Part shown: in pieces, positions 14,075-22,459 of the stretch
Layout of the letters: every line of letters starts with the position of its first letter
How positions within the stretch are numbered: the stretch's first letter is position 1
Source of the DNA: Clostridiales bacterium
GTDB lineage: Bacteria; Bacillota; Clostridia; Christensenellales; Aristaeellaceae
Length of the DNA stretch: 31,472 nucleotides
Assembly (NCBI GenBank): GCA_012522875.1
Contig: JAAYJP010000116.1
Span: 1 to 31,472, forward strand
Reading direction: 5' to 3'
Program-made: the position numbers and the translations under genes
The notes under the pieces: model-generated
What the model was told of the DNA's origin: nothing
Database searches by the model: none
Seen by the model: only the letters and a program-made list of their open reading frames with translations

Positions 14075-15694
14075 ATGTCAGTCATACAGATACAGCGCCT
14101 GTCCTTCACCTATGATGGCGGGCTGGCGCCAGTGTTTGCCAATCTTGACCTGCAGTTGGATAGCATTTGGCGCCTGGGGCTGGTCGGGCGCAACGGCCGC
14201 GGTAAAACGACACTGCTGCGCCTGATGAAAGGCGAAATCACCGGGTCGGGACAGATTATCAGCACGGTGGGTTTTGATCTTTTTCCCTTTCCCATTGACA
14301 TGGGCCGGGACGCACAATCCGCCCTCATCGACAGCCTCGCCCCCTATACCCGGTGGGAGAGGGAGATGGAGGAATGCCTGGCCCTGGCAACACCGGAGGC
14401 CCTTGGCCGCTATGGGGACATCCAGGCCCACTACCAGGCGGAGAACGGCTACGCCATCAGAAGCCTGCTGGCCCGGGAAGTAAGTCTTCTGGGAATGCAC
14501 CCTGAAGAACTTGTGCGCACCTTTTCCTCCTTCAGCCCCGGGGAGCGGGTTCGGCTGATGATGGCGGCGCTGTTCCTTGGGGAAAACCACTTCCTGCTGA
14601 TTGACGAGCCCACCAATCACCTGGACATGGCGGGCCGGGAGCGGATGGCCGCTTACCTGGCCGGCAAATCCGGCTTCCTGGTGGCCTCCCATGACCGCAG
14701 CTTCCTGGACCTGGCCTGCGACCACATCCTGGCCCTGGAAAAACAGGGTGCCCGCCTTGTTACGGGCAATTATTCCAGTTATCGGGAGAACAAGCGCCGC
14801 CAGGACGATTACGAGTTGGCAGAAAACGCCCGCATCCAAAAGGACATCCAACGCCTGCGCGCCTCCGCCCGGGAAAAGGCCGCCTGGAGCGACCGAATTG
14901 AGGCTGGCAAAATCGGTCACGGCGTGGGTGACCGGGGCTATGTGGGCGCCCAGTCCGCCCGGATGATGAAACGCTCCCTGGCCATCCGCGGCCGCATCGA
15001 CAAACAGGTTCAGGAGCGGGAAACCCTGCTCAAAAACCTGGAATACACTGCCAGGCTGACCCTGCCCGCCCTGCATCATGAAAGCCCGGTACTGCTGCGA
15101 CTGGAAAAAGCCGGGTATTCCTTTGGGGAGAGAACGCTGTTTGATTGCCTTGATCTAAACATTAAACCGGGCACCCGTCTGGCCATTGCCGGGCCCAACG
15201 GCGTCGGGAAGACCACGCTTCTGAGGATCCTCTCAGGCGATCTTGCCCCCACCCGGGGCAGCATCTGGCGTTCCCAGGGGCTCATCACCTCCCAATTGCC
15301 CCAAGCCGGCCAGCACCTCTCCGGCACACCCCGTGAGATCGCTATAGGCCGCGGCCTTGACCTGACGCGGTTTCTCATGCTTTTAAGGAAGTTCGACCTC
15401 CCCCAGGAGCATTTTGACCAGGACAGCGCGAACCTCTCACTGGGGCAGAAAAAGAAACTGCTGCTTGCCCTGAGCCTCTGTGAGCCCGCGCATCTTTACC
15501 TTTGGGATGAGCCCCTCAACGATATCGATCCGGAAAGCCGCGAGCAGATTGAGGAAATGCTCCTGAAAACGAACGCTGCCTTGGTGTTCATCGAACACGA
15601 GCGGGCTTTTGTGGAAAAAATCGCGGGAAAAATACTATCCCTTGAGCCCCCTTGCCATATTGCCACAAGATATGGTAGCATGGGCGCGTATTAG
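14075..15694 (+). CDS. ABC-F ATPase, Lsa/CplR-like ribosome protection type
   Basis: A 539-residue soluble twin-ATPase ABC-F protein. In resistance members of the family it binds the ribosomal E site and displaces pleuromutilin, lincosamide or streptogramin A drugs. NBD1 has GRNGRGKT (38-45), a divergent signature SPGER (154-158) and LLIDEP (174-179). An inter-domain arm (about 228-325) is long and basic. NBD2 has GPNGVGKT (373-380), LSLGQ (454-458) and LYLWDEP (474-480). The SPGER signature and WDEPLNDID resemble the Lsa/Vga/CplR branch more than housekeeping EttA/Uup types. The start at 14075 follows GGAGG; an upstream in-frame TTG-type reading crosses the leader. The drug range cannot be read from sequence. 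Confidence 0.88.
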   Translation: MSVIQIQRLSFTYDGGLAPVFANLDLQLDSIWRLGLVGRNGRGKTTLLRLMKGEITGSGQIISTVGFDLFPFPIDMGRDAQSALIDSLAPYTRWEREMEECLALATPEALGRYGDIQAHYQAENGYAIRSLLAREVSLLGMHPEELVRTFSSFSPGERVRLMMAALFLGENHFLLIDEPTNHLDMAGRERMAAYLAGKSGFLVASHDRSFLDLACDHILALEKQGARLVTGNYSSYRENKRRQDDYELAENARIQKDIQRLRASAREKAAWSDRIEAGKIGHGVGDRGYVGAQSARMMKRSLAIRGRIDKQVQERETLLKNLEYTARLTLPALHHESPVLLRLEKAGYSFGERTLFDCLDLNIKPGTRLAIAGPNGVGKTTLLRILSGDLAPTRGSIWRSQGLITSQLPQAGQHLSGTPREIAIGRGLDLTRFLMLLRKFDLPQEHFDQDSANLSLGQKKKLLLALSLCEPAHLYLWDEPLNDIDPESREQIEEMLLKTNAALVFIEHERAFVEKIAGKILSLEPPCHIATRYGSMGAY

Positions 15695-15706
15695 CAAAGG
15701 GGGAAA

Positions 15707-15988
15707 ATGACCATGGCATGCGAATTTCAGGTTTTCGGCGGCGACGTGCCCCAGGAGGAACTCAATGCCTATCTGGTGCGGGCGAGGGAGACCTTTGGCC
15801 GGGAGCCCAACCGCATGGCGCTGCGCCTGGATGGTGACTTCGTGGACATCGATTACACCTTTGGCCAGCGCCCGTTTGAGCGCATCCGGCGTATCACAGG
15901 CTACCTGGTGGGCACGCTGGATCGCTTCAACAACGCCAAGCGCTCCGAAGAGCACGACCGGGTAAAGCACCGGGTGCAGGCCTCATAA
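15707..15988 (+). CDS. small NrdD C-terminal-like protein
   Basis: A 93-residue protein whose C-terminal half (FERIRRITGYLVGTLDRFNNAKRSEE..., residues 57-88) resembles the tail region of class III anaerobic ribonucleotide reductase. It lacks the four zinc cysteines and the glycyl-radical motif found in full NrdD, so it is unlikely to be a reductase. The N-terminal half (FQVFGGDVPQEELNAYL, then LDGDFVDIDY) is of unknown function. The gene starts 12 nt after the ABC-F stop and has GGGGG 4 nt before the ATG, so it is probably cotranscribed with it. A second ATG two codons later is also possible. The family call is from pattern memory and is moderate. Confidence 0.55.
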   Translation: MTMACEFQVFGGDVPQEELNAYLVRARETFGREPNRMALRLDGDFVDIDYTFGQRPFERIRRITGYLVGTLDRFNNAKRSEEHDRVKHRVQAS

Positions 15989-15996
15989 GCTTGTGG

Positions 15997-16002
15997 TATA
16001 CT
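15997..16002 (+). promoter_or_regulatory. possible extended -10 promoter of the DUF368 gene
   Basis: TATACT at 15997-16002 with a TGG just before it (15994-15996). No good -35 box is present. It could give the DUF368 gene expression independent of the ABC-F leader. Confidence 0.35.
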
Positions 16003-16047
16003 CCTAAAGGCGCGGGGCACAAGCCCTCCGCCCGAAAGGAAGAGAGC

Positions 16048-16932
16048 ATGAGCCATCAAACCCAGCCGGCGAAGCAAAGAAAGCTCCCGCCGGTTTTGTT
16101 TTTTTTGCGGGTTATCCAGGGAGGCCTGATCGGCGGCGGCGCCATCCTGCCGGGGGTATCCGGCGGCGTTCTGGCGGTTGTCTTTGGCATCTACCGGCCC
16201 ATGATGGCCTTTTTCGCCCGGCCCTTCCGCACGCTCAAAGCCCAGTACCGCCTGTTTATCCCCATCATCATCGGCGTTGGGCTAGGCTTCTGGGGTTTCG
16301 CCAAACTGGTGGACTGGATGTTCAGCGGGGATTCCCCTTTGCCCATCAGCCTTTTTGTGGGGCTTATCCTGGGTACGGTGCCCATGCTCTACCGCAGCGC
16401 GCAAAAACCCAGGGACGGGATTTCCCTGACTGATAAGGAAAAACGGCACAACCGCACGGCCCTTGCCCTCAGTTTCGTTGGGCTGCTCATCTTCCTGATC
16501 CTCATCGCCTCCCTCACCCGCCTGTCCCTTGCCCCTACTGTATTCTGGAGTCTTGTTTCAGGCATTATCTGGGGTTTCAGCCTGGTGGTTCCCGGGCTTT
16601 CCTCCTCGTCTATCCTGCTGTTTATGGGCATCTATGACAAGATCATGTCCGGGGTGGGAGATTTGAACTTCCCGGTCATCCTCCCTCTGCTGTTGGGCAT
16701 CGCCCTGGTGGCGGGCTTTTTCGCCCGCTTGGTGGACCGTCTCTTTGAGCGCCACTACGGCATCGCTTCAAATGCTGTGGTGGGACTTGTGTTGGCAAGT
16801 ACGCTGATGATTATCCCCCGAACATATAGCGGCCTTGGCGAGGGGCTCCTGTGCCTGATGGTGGCAGCTGCGGGTTTTGTGGCCGCACATTTCCTGGGCG
16901 TCTGGGGTGAAAAGGTGAAACCAGCTGAGTAA
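16048..16932 (+). CDS. popT: DUF368 polyprenyl-phosphate translocase, PopT family
   Basis: A 294-residue multi-span membrane protein of the DUF368 family, which returns undecaprenyl phosphate to the inner leaflet for reuse in wall synthesis. Two related motifs mark its internal two-fold layout: PGVSGG near residues 35-40 followed by a GIY, and PGLSSSS at 182-188 followed by MGIYDKI. About eight hydrophobic spans are visible. The start at 16048 follows AAGGAAGAGAG; an earlier in-frame start at 15991 lacks a ribosome-binding site and would add a polar tail. Family members are linked to tolerance of wall-targeting antibiotics, so its place after an ABC-F resistance gene is of interest. Confidence 0.88.
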   Translation: MSHQTQPAKQRKLPPVLFFLRVIQGGLIGGGAILPGVSGGVLAVVFGIYRPMMAFFARPFRTLKAQYRLFIPIIIGVGLGFWGFAKLVDWMFSGDSPLPISLFVGLILGTVPMLYRSAQKPRDGISLTDKEKRHNRTALALSFVGLLIFLILIASLTRLSLAPTVFWSLVSGIIWGFSLVVPGLSSSSILLFMGIYDKIMSGVGDLNFPVILPLLLGIALVAGFFARLVDRLFERHYGIASNAVVGLVLASTLMIIPRTYSGLGEGLLCLMVAAAGFVAAHFLGVWGEKVKPAE

Positions 16933-16947
16933 ACCCGGCAAAACAGG

Positions 16948-16983
16948 AACGGCAAGGGCCGCATCCGGCGCCTTGCCGTTTTT
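16948..16983 (+). terminator. intrinsic terminator after the DUF368 gene
   Basis: A perfect 10-bp stem AACGGCAAGG/CCTTGCCGTT (16948-16957 with 16971-16980), with a further inner pairing around CATC and a T run to 16983. It ends the ABC-F transcription unit. Confidence 0.92.
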
Positions 16984-17002
16984 CTGATAGTCTCGAATTC
17001 CC

Positions 17003-18220
17003 TTAAGGCCTGAGGATCCTGGCAGCCTGGGGCGCTCTGAGCATGGAGGCCTCAAAGAGATTGGCGCCAAGAAGGGGCCTGAGGTAATTGGTAAAGGCTT
17101 CAGTCACGCCGTTTCCGGCCTTGTTGATGAAGCTGTCAGGCATGAGCTTGGTCTTCGCCGCAATCTCTTCCAGCCTGGTCAGCTTGTAGTCCACGGAATA
17201 GTACCCTGTGCGGTGGATGGTGATGGAACCGTCTATATTGTGCCAGATGGCAAACTGGGCGGCTTTCTCCCCCACCTCCCGGGCCTCCCGCTGGTCCACT
17301 TCGGACACGCAGCCCAGGAAAGAGCGCTGGAGGTAGCCAAAGGTATCGGAGCGTACCCGCTTGATGTTCAACTTCTCCTTGACTTGGCTGGACAGCAGTT
17401 CTCCCAGGGCTCCGGTTCCGGAGAGCTGGATGTTGCCGTGCGCGTCCCGTTCGCTGGTTCCCTGGTATTTGGCCAGGATGGCGTTGCCCTCGCTGTCCTG
17501 GATGCCCTCGGACACGGCAATCAGGCAGCGGCCGTATTTATCATACTGCGCCTTCACGTCCCCGAGGAACCGCTCCATATCAAATGGGCGCTCCGGCAGA
17601 TAGATAAGATGCGGGCCATCGTCAGGATACTTGTGGGCCAGTGCGGACGCCGCAGTGAGAAATCCGGCATGGCGGCCCATGATCACGCCGATATGAACCC
17701 CCGGCAAGGCCCGGTTGTCCAGATCCAGGCCAGCGAAAGCCTGGGCCACGAATTTGGCGGCAGAAGGGTAGCCCGGGGTGTGGTCATTGACCATCAGGTC
17801 ATTGTCAATGGTCTTTGGGATGTGGATAGCCCGGAAATCATATCCGCCCTTTTCTGCCTGCTGGTTGACGATCCGAACGGTGTCGGAGGAATCGTTTCCG
17901 CCGATATAGAAGAAATAACGCACGTCATGTGCCCGGAATACCTTGAAGATTTCCTCGCAGTATTTCTCATCCGGCTTGTCGCGGGTGGAGCCCAGGGCAG
18001 AAGAGGGGGTAACGGCCACCCGCTCCAAATTGTTGGTGGTTTCCTGGGTGAGGTCCAGGAAGTTTTCGTTGATGATACCGGAAACGCCATTCATGGCGCC
18101 ATATACTTGTGTGATCTGGGAGAACTTGCGGCTTTCCAGCACCGCACCCACCAGGGACTGGTTGATTACCGCTGTTGGCCCGCCGCCCTGGGCGACAACC
18201 ACTTTGCCTTTTAATTCCAT
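17003..18220 (-). CDS. pfp: PPi-dependent 6-phosphofructokinase
   Basis: A 405-residue enzyme that phosphorylates fructose 6-phosphate with pyrophosphate and works in both directions. The phosphoryl-donor site reads GGND (107-110), where the Asp replacing the Gly of ATP enzymes favours PPi. The catalytic loop is PKTIDND (135-141), whose Lys is another mark of PPi-linked PFKs. MGRHAG (181-186) is the sugar-phosphate loop. Length is that of the short clostridial/spirochaetal PFP group. GAGAGG precedes the ATG. It follows fba on the same strand with a 75-bp gap, giving a two-step glycolytic unit. Confidence 0.92.
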   Translation of the reverse strand: MELKGKVVVAQGGGPTAVINQSLVGAVLESRKFSQITQVYGAMNGVSGIINENFLDLTQETTNNLERVAVTPSSALGSTRDKPDEKYCEEIFKVFRAHDVRYFFYIGGNDSSDTVRIVNQQAEKGGYDFRAIHIPKTIDNDLMVNDHTPGYPSAAKFVAQAFAGLDLDNRALPGVHIGVIMGRHAGFLTAASALAHKYPDDGPHLIYLPERPFDMERFLGDVKAQYDKYGRCLIAVSEGIQDSEGNAILAKYQGTSERDAHGNIQLSGTGALGELLSSQVKEKLNIKRVRSDTFGYLQRSFLGCVSEVDQREAREVGEKAAQFAIWHNIDGSITIHRTGYYSVDYKLTRLEEIAAKTKLMPDSFINKAGNGVTEAFTNYLRPLLGANLFEASMLRAPQAARILRP

Positions 18221-18258
18221 GAAATTTTCCTCTCAATAATTGGATTTGTGCATAGAAA

Positions 18259-18283
18259 CGCCCGCGCAGCCTTTACGCGGGCG
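18259..18283 (-). terminator. hairpin between fba and pfp
   Basis: A perfect 8-bp stem CGCCCGCG/CGCGGGCG (18259-18266 with 18276-18283). On the minus strand it is followed by TTTCT, a weak U-tract. It may be a partial terminator or an mRNA-stabilising end that sets the fba:pfp ratio. Confidence 0.5.
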
Positions 18284-18295
18284 GGTTGGCTGGCC

Positions 18296-19225
18296 TCAGG
18301 CCTTACCGTCGCATCCCAGGACATGGACGATCTTGTGCCGCACCATGTCCTTGAGCGCCGTCCGGGCTTCGCTCAGGTATTGCCGGGGATCGAAGTGATC
18401 CGGATGCTCGGCAAAGTGCTTGCGGATCAGTGCGGTGAACGCCAGGCGCAGGTCAGAGTCGATATTGATTTTGCATACCGCCATGGAGGCCGCCTGGCGC
18501 AGCATCTCCTCGGGCACACCCTTTGCGTCGCCCAGCTTGCCGCCAAACTGGTTGATCATCTTCACATACTCGGGCATCACAGAAGAAGCGCCATGAAGCA
18601 CAATGGGAAAACCGGGAAGCCTGAGGCCCACCTCTTTCAGGATGTCAAAGCGCAACTTGGCCTCGCCCTTGAACTTATAAGCGCCGTGGCTGGTGCCAAT
18701 GGCGATGGCAAGGGAGTCACAGCCGGTGCGCTTCACAAACTCCTCCACCTCCTCGGGGCGGGTGTAGGATGAATCCTCCTGAGAAACCTTAATGTCATCC
18801 TCAACCCCGGCCAGGCGGCCCAGTTCTGCCTCCACGGTGACGTTGCGGTCATGGGCGTATTCCACCACCTTGCGGGTGATGGTGATGTTTTCTTCAAACG
18901 GAAGGTGGGAGCCATCGATCATCACAGATGTAAAGCCGCCGTCGATGACGCTTTTGCAGGTCTCATAATCAGGGCCGTGATCCAGATGAACCACGATATT
19001 TAGCCCGCTGGTGGCTTCCGCCGCCTCAATCAGCTTCATCAGATAGGTATGGTTGGCGTACTTGCGGGCGCCGGCTGATACCTGGAGAATCAGGGGAGCG
19101 TTTTCCTCCTGGGCGCCTTCGACGATACCCTGGATGATCTCCATGTTGTTCACATTGAAAGCGCCAATGGCGTAGCCGCCCTCATACGCCTTTTTGAACA
19201 TTTCGCGCGAATTGACTAAGGGCAT
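18296..19225 (-). CDS. fba: class II fructose-1,6-bisphosphate aldolase
   Basis: A 309-residue zinc aldolase that cleaves fructose 1,6-bisphosphate into dihydroxyacetone phosphate and glyceraldehyde 3-phosphate. The metal and active-site region is visible as VVHLDHG (H80, D82, H83), EAELGRLAG (132-140), GTSHG (H180) and VLHGASS (H211). The N terminus (SREMFKKAYEGGYAIGAFNVNN) is typical of the Bacillus-type FbaA group. GAGAGAGGAGG precedes the ATG. Together with the downstream PPi-PFK it covers two successive steps of glycolysis. It is driven by a near-consensus promoter. Confidence 0.97.
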   Translation of the reverse strand: MPLVNSREMFKKAYEGGYAIGAFNVNNMEIIQGIVEGAQEENAPLILQVSAGARKYANHTYLMKLIEAAEATSGLNIVVHLDHGPDYETCKSVIDGGFTSVMIDGSHLPFEENITITRKVVEYAHDRNVTVEAELGRLAGVEDDIKVSQEDSSYTRPEEVEEFVKRTGCDSLAIAIGTSHGAYKFKGEAKLRFDILKEVGLRLPGFPIVLHGASSVMPEYVKMINQFGGKLGDAKGVPEEMLRQAASMAVCKINIDSDLRLAFTALIRKHFAEHPDHFDPRQYLSEARTALKDMVRHKIVHVLGCDGKA

Positions 19226-19269
19226 AATGCCTCCTCTCTCTGTCCTTGATGGACAAAGCTTTTCTGTTG

Positions 19270-19298
19270 AGTATACACTTGCGCCCCCAGCCTGTCAA
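19270..19298 (-). promoter_or_regulatory. promoter of fba-pfp
   Basis: On the minus strand TTGACA (19298-19293), a 17-bp spacer and TATACT (19275-19270), with a TG extension. It is strong and divergent from the E2-like gene's promoter 55 bp away. Confidence 0.85.
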
Positions 19299-19352
19299 AC
19301 CGATTCAGCCCCGCGGGGCATATCCGCCCCGGCTGCCGACTTGCAGTCAAAA

Positions 19353-19381
19353 TTGACATCACAGCCCTTTCCGTCTATAAT
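19353..19381 (+). promoter_or_regulatory. perfect consensus promoter of the E2-like gene
   Basis: TTGACA at 19353-19358, exactly 17 bp, TATAAT at 19376-19381. All twelve box positions match the sigma-A consensus. The leader is about 30 nt. Confidence 0.88.
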
Positions 19382-19416
19382 TCGCCTGCATATGTTCAGA
19401 TGAAACGAGGTGCGCC

Positions 19417-20343
19417 ATGTTCGGCAGAAGAAGCGATGGTTACCTGGTAAAGGGCATCGACCCCGTAGTGGCGTTGACGCCTTATATTATGCCCATGCGT
19501 AATGACGCCCAGGTGATGTTCAAGCTCCGCCTTCCCTATGAGCCACTGGCCCGCTATGTGGCCGAGAAGCGCCTGGAGGGGCACCAGATTACCTTCATGG
19601 AAATTATCCTGGCTGGCTATGTCAGAGCTGTCTCCCAGATGCCGGAGATCAACCGTTTTATCGCCAACAAGCGCTATTACAGCCGAAAAGAAATCACCGT
19701 CTCCTTTGCAGTGCTCCAGGATATGGCGGATGGCTCAGACAAGGAAAACATCGCCAAATGCAAGTTTGACCCAGCGGATACGATCTTTGATGTTGCCGGG
19801 CGCATCCAGGAAGCCATTGAGGAAACCCGCAAGGAACTGGCCACAAACAGCACCCTTAAAATCGCCACCATCCTTCAAAAACCTGTTTTCGCGGTGCCTA
19901 TGGTACTGCTGGCCCGCTTTCTTGACCGCTATGGCCTGATGCCCAGATTCCTGGTGGAGGCCAGCCCTTTCCATACGGGTCTCTTCTTCAGCAATAACGC
20001 CTCAGTGGGCCTTCCTCCGGTTTACCACCATATCTACAACTTTGGCACCACATCGCTTTTTGTGGTAATCGGCAACATCGAGCGGGAACTGGGGTTGGAC
20101 GGGGATGGCAAGGTCGTACGCAAGCGCATGCTGCCTGTTGGCGTCACCGCCGATGAACGGGTGTGTGCTGGCATCATTTACAGCCGTTTCCTCCAATATT
20201 TCCAGCGCTGCCTGGCTGATCCCGGTATGCTGGAAGAGCCCCCGGAGAAGGTTTTGTTTGATGAAGGGCACAGCTATCACCTTCCCCCGGCCAAAAGACT
20301 GCTGAAACGGTTTGGGAAAAAGCGAACAAGGGTTGAGTCTTGA
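19417..20343 (+). CDS. stand-alone E2/CAT-fold acyltransferase-like protein
   Basis: A 308-residue protein with the catalytic-domain fold of 2-oxoacid dehydrogenase E2 and chloramphenicol acetyltransferase. It has no lipoyl domain and no subunit-binding domain. The C-terminal active-site motif, normally DHRxxDG, reads DERVCAG (246-252), so both the catalytic His and the second Asp are replaced. It is therefore probably not a classical acyltransferase. FxxNNASVGLPP (191-201) and SLFVVIGNIE (213-222) correspond to core strands. GAGGTG precedes the ATG. No E1 or E3 gene is adjacent. A structural, binding or altered-chemistry role is possible, and none is established. Confidence 0.75.
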   Translation: MFGRRSDGYLVKGIDPVVALTPYIMPMRNDAQVMFKLRLPYEPLARYVAEKRLEGHQITFMEIILAGYVRAVSQMPEINRFIANKRYYSRKEITVSFAVLQDMADGSDKENIAKCKFDPADTIFDVAGRIQEAIEETRKELATNSTLKIATILQKPVFAVPMVLLARFLDRYGLMPRFLVEASPFHTGLFFSNNASVGLPPVYHHIYNFGTTSLFVVIGNIERELGLDGDGKVVRKRMLPVGVTADERVCAGIIYSRFLQYFQRCLADPGMLEEPPEKVLFDEGHSYHLPPAKRLLKRFGKKRTRVES

Positions 20344-20347
20344 TTTG

Positions 20348-20373
20348 GCAGGCGGCGCGAAAGCGCCGCCTGC
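20348..20373 (+). terminator. 11-bp GAAA-loop hairpin after the E2-like gene
   Basis: A perfect 11-bp stem GCAGGCGGCGC/GCGCCGCCTGC (20348-20358 with 20363-20373) closed by GAAA. The following GTTATTG is a weak U-tract. It may terminate from either side between the convergent E2-like and ftsH genes. Confidence 0.6.
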
Positions 20374-20581
20374 GTTATTGTAAACCTATCGTGGAAATAT
20401 CCAGCGGGGATCTTTCTGCCATTGTTCCGTTCCCGCACCCTGCCCGGTGTGCCGGAAGGCCTTGAGCAGCAGGCTTTCCTTGCTGTACGCCGCCCGGAAA
20501 GGAAGTGGAAGGCATTTTGCCGCCGTAACTCCCCCCTCATCAACAATCATCGCTGGCATCCTGGGAAGCGTTATCACGCCT

Positions 20582-22438
20582 CTATTCTTTATCCTCTCCT
20601 GTTTCCACGCCTTCCGCCAAGCGCGGTTGGGTAGAGAGCAGAGACATAAACTCCTCGCCGGTGATGGTTTCCTTTTCAAATAGCACCTGGGCGATGCTGT
20701 GGAGCTCCCGCTGATTGTCATTCAGAAGTTTGTAAGCCCTGTTATATTGGCTGTTGACGATACCGACAGTCAGTTGGTCAATGCGGCCCTGGGTTTCGCT
20801 GGAGCAATTGCCCACCAGGTTTCCGCCCAGGTACTGGTCTGTCTCCTTTTCCAGTGCCACCATGCCGAACTCCTCCGCCATGCCAAACCGGGTGATCATG
20901 GCACGGGCCAATTTTGTGGCCTGCTCAATGTCATTGGCGGCGCCCGTAGTAACAGTGCCAAAGACCAGGGATTCCGCCGCCCTGCCCCCGGCAAAGATGG
21001 CGATTTTGTTCTCGATCTCCTCCTGGGTTCTAAGGAAACGCTCCTCCTCATCCACCTGCATGGTATAGCCCAGGGCACCGGAAGTTCGGGGAATAATGGT
21101 GATCTTGTGCACAGGCGCAGCACTTCCCACCAGGGCCGCCACGACGGCATGCCCCACCTCGTGGTAGGCTACGATCTTCTTCTCCCTGTCTGACAGCACC
21201 CGGTCCTTCTTCTGATAGCCGGCGATAACCACTTCGATGCTTTCCTCCAGGTCTTCCTGGGTGACAACCTTGCGCCCGCCGCGCACCGCGCGCAGCGCCG
21301 CCTCGTTGATCATGTTGGCCAAATCAGCCCCCGACACACCAGCCGCAGCCCGGGCGATGCGGGTCAGGTCCACACGGTTATCCAGCTTCACCTTCTTGGC
21401 ATGTACCTTAAGGATGGCTACCCGCCCGCTTAAATCCGGCAGCTCAACAGGGATGCGCCGGTCAAAGCGGCCGGGCCGGGTAAGCGCCGCATCCAGGATT
21501 TCCGGCCGGTTGGTGGCCGCCAGAATCATCACGCCCTTGCGCCCGTCAAATCCGTCCATCTCCGAGAGCAGCTGGTTGAGGGTCTGCTCCCGTTCATCGT
21601 TGCCGCCAAAACCTGCGGGGCTGTCCCTCCGCTTTCCGATGGTGTCGATCTCGTCAATAAACACAATGCAGGGTGCTTTCTCATACGCCTGCTTGAACAG
21701 ATCCCTCACCTTAGCGGCCCCCATGCCGACAAACATTTCCACAAACTCGCTGCCTGAGATGGAAAAGAAAGGCACCCCTGCCTCCCCTGCCACGGCCTTG
21801 GCCAGGAGCGTCTTACCCGTGCCGGGGGGGCCCACCAGCAGCACGCCCTTTGGCATGACAGCGCCTACCTCGGTATATTTTGCCGGGTTGTGCAAAAAAT
21901 CGACGACCTCCTGCAGCGCCTCTTTGGCCTCCTCCTGCCCGGCCACATCCTTGAATGTGATACCTGTCTGGGATTCAATGTAGATCTTCGCATTGCTCTT
22001 GCCCAGCTGCATGGCGTTCATGCCCCCGGCTTTGCCCATCTGGCGGCTGAGAAGCCGGCCGATCAGCAAAAAGAATCCGATGGGGATGATCCAGCTCAAC
22101 AGGAAACTGATCAGTGGAGAGGCCGGCTCCACGATGGGCTTGGTAAACGCGACACCGGCCTGGGTCAGGCGGGCAATCAGCTCCGGGTCGTCCATCACAC
22201 CGGTTTTATAGTAGTTGGGCTCTGCCGCACGGTCTGAAAAGGTGATCTGGACTTCATCCTGGCTGACCTCGCCCACCTCACCCCTCTCCAGCATCTCAAG
22301 GAAGGCGCTGTAGCTTACCTCCTGTACCCGGGGCTGCATGAGGTTGGGAAAAAGATAGATGTTCAGCAGCATGATCACCAGCGCTGCGGCAATCCCAAAA
22401 TACATCCAGTTCTTCTGGGGGGATTTAATTTCCTTCAT
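20582..22438 (-). CDS. ftsH: ATP-dependent zinc metalloprotease FtsH
   Basis: A 618-residue membrane-anchored AAA+ protease that degrades misfolded membrane proteins and regulatory proteins. Order: membrane helix (12-30), extracytoplasmic domain (about 35-107), second helix (110-128), AAA domain with Walker A GPPGTGKT (203-210), Walker B IVFIDE (258-263) and an SRH region with NRPEILDAALTRPGRFDR (310-327), then zinc protease domain with HEVGH (426-430). All key residues are intact. AAGGAGGAAG precedes the ATG. It is the last gene of a six-gene minus-strand operon, 21 bp after the TPR protein gene. The 208 bp beyond it, up to the hairpin at 20373, hold no clear gene. Confidence 0.98.
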   Translation of the reverse strand: MKEIKSPQKNWMYFGIAAALVIMLLNIYLFPNLMQPRVQEVSYSAFLEMLERGEVGEVSQDEVQITFSDRAAEPNYYKTGVMDDPELIARLTQAGVAFTKPIVEPASPLISFLLSWIIPIGFFLLIGRLLSRQMGKAGGMNAMQLGKSNAKIYIESQTGITFKDVAGQEEAKEALQEVVDFLHNPAKYTEVGAVMPKGVLLVGPPGTGKTLLAKAVAGEAGVPFFSISGSEFVEMFVGMGAAKVRDLFKQAYEKAPCIVFIDEIDTIGKRRDSPAGFGGNDEREQTLNQLLSEMDGFDGRKGVMILAATNRPEILDAALTRPGRFDRRIPVELPDLSGRVAILKVHAKKVKLDNRVDLTRIARAAAGVSGADLANMINEAALRAVRGGRKVVTQEDLEESIEVVIAGYQKKDRVLSDREKKIVAYHEVGHAVVAALVGSAAPVHKITIIPRTSGALGYTMQVDEEERFLRTQEEIENKIAIFAGGRAAESLVFGTVTTGAANDIEQATKLARAMITRFGMAEEFGMVALEKETDQYLGGNLVGNCSSETQGRIDQLTVGIVNSQYNRAYKLLNDNQRELHSIAQVLFEKETITGEEFMSLLSTQPRLAEGVETGEDKE

Positions 22439-22459
22439 ATGGCTTCCTCCTTGGGGTTA

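Noticed and set aside
20374..20581. Short open frames and an imperfect hairpin (20454-20461 with 20472-20479) beyond ftsH
   Set aside because: No ribosome-binding site, no recognisable protein and no U-tract. Treated as ordinary intergenic DNA.
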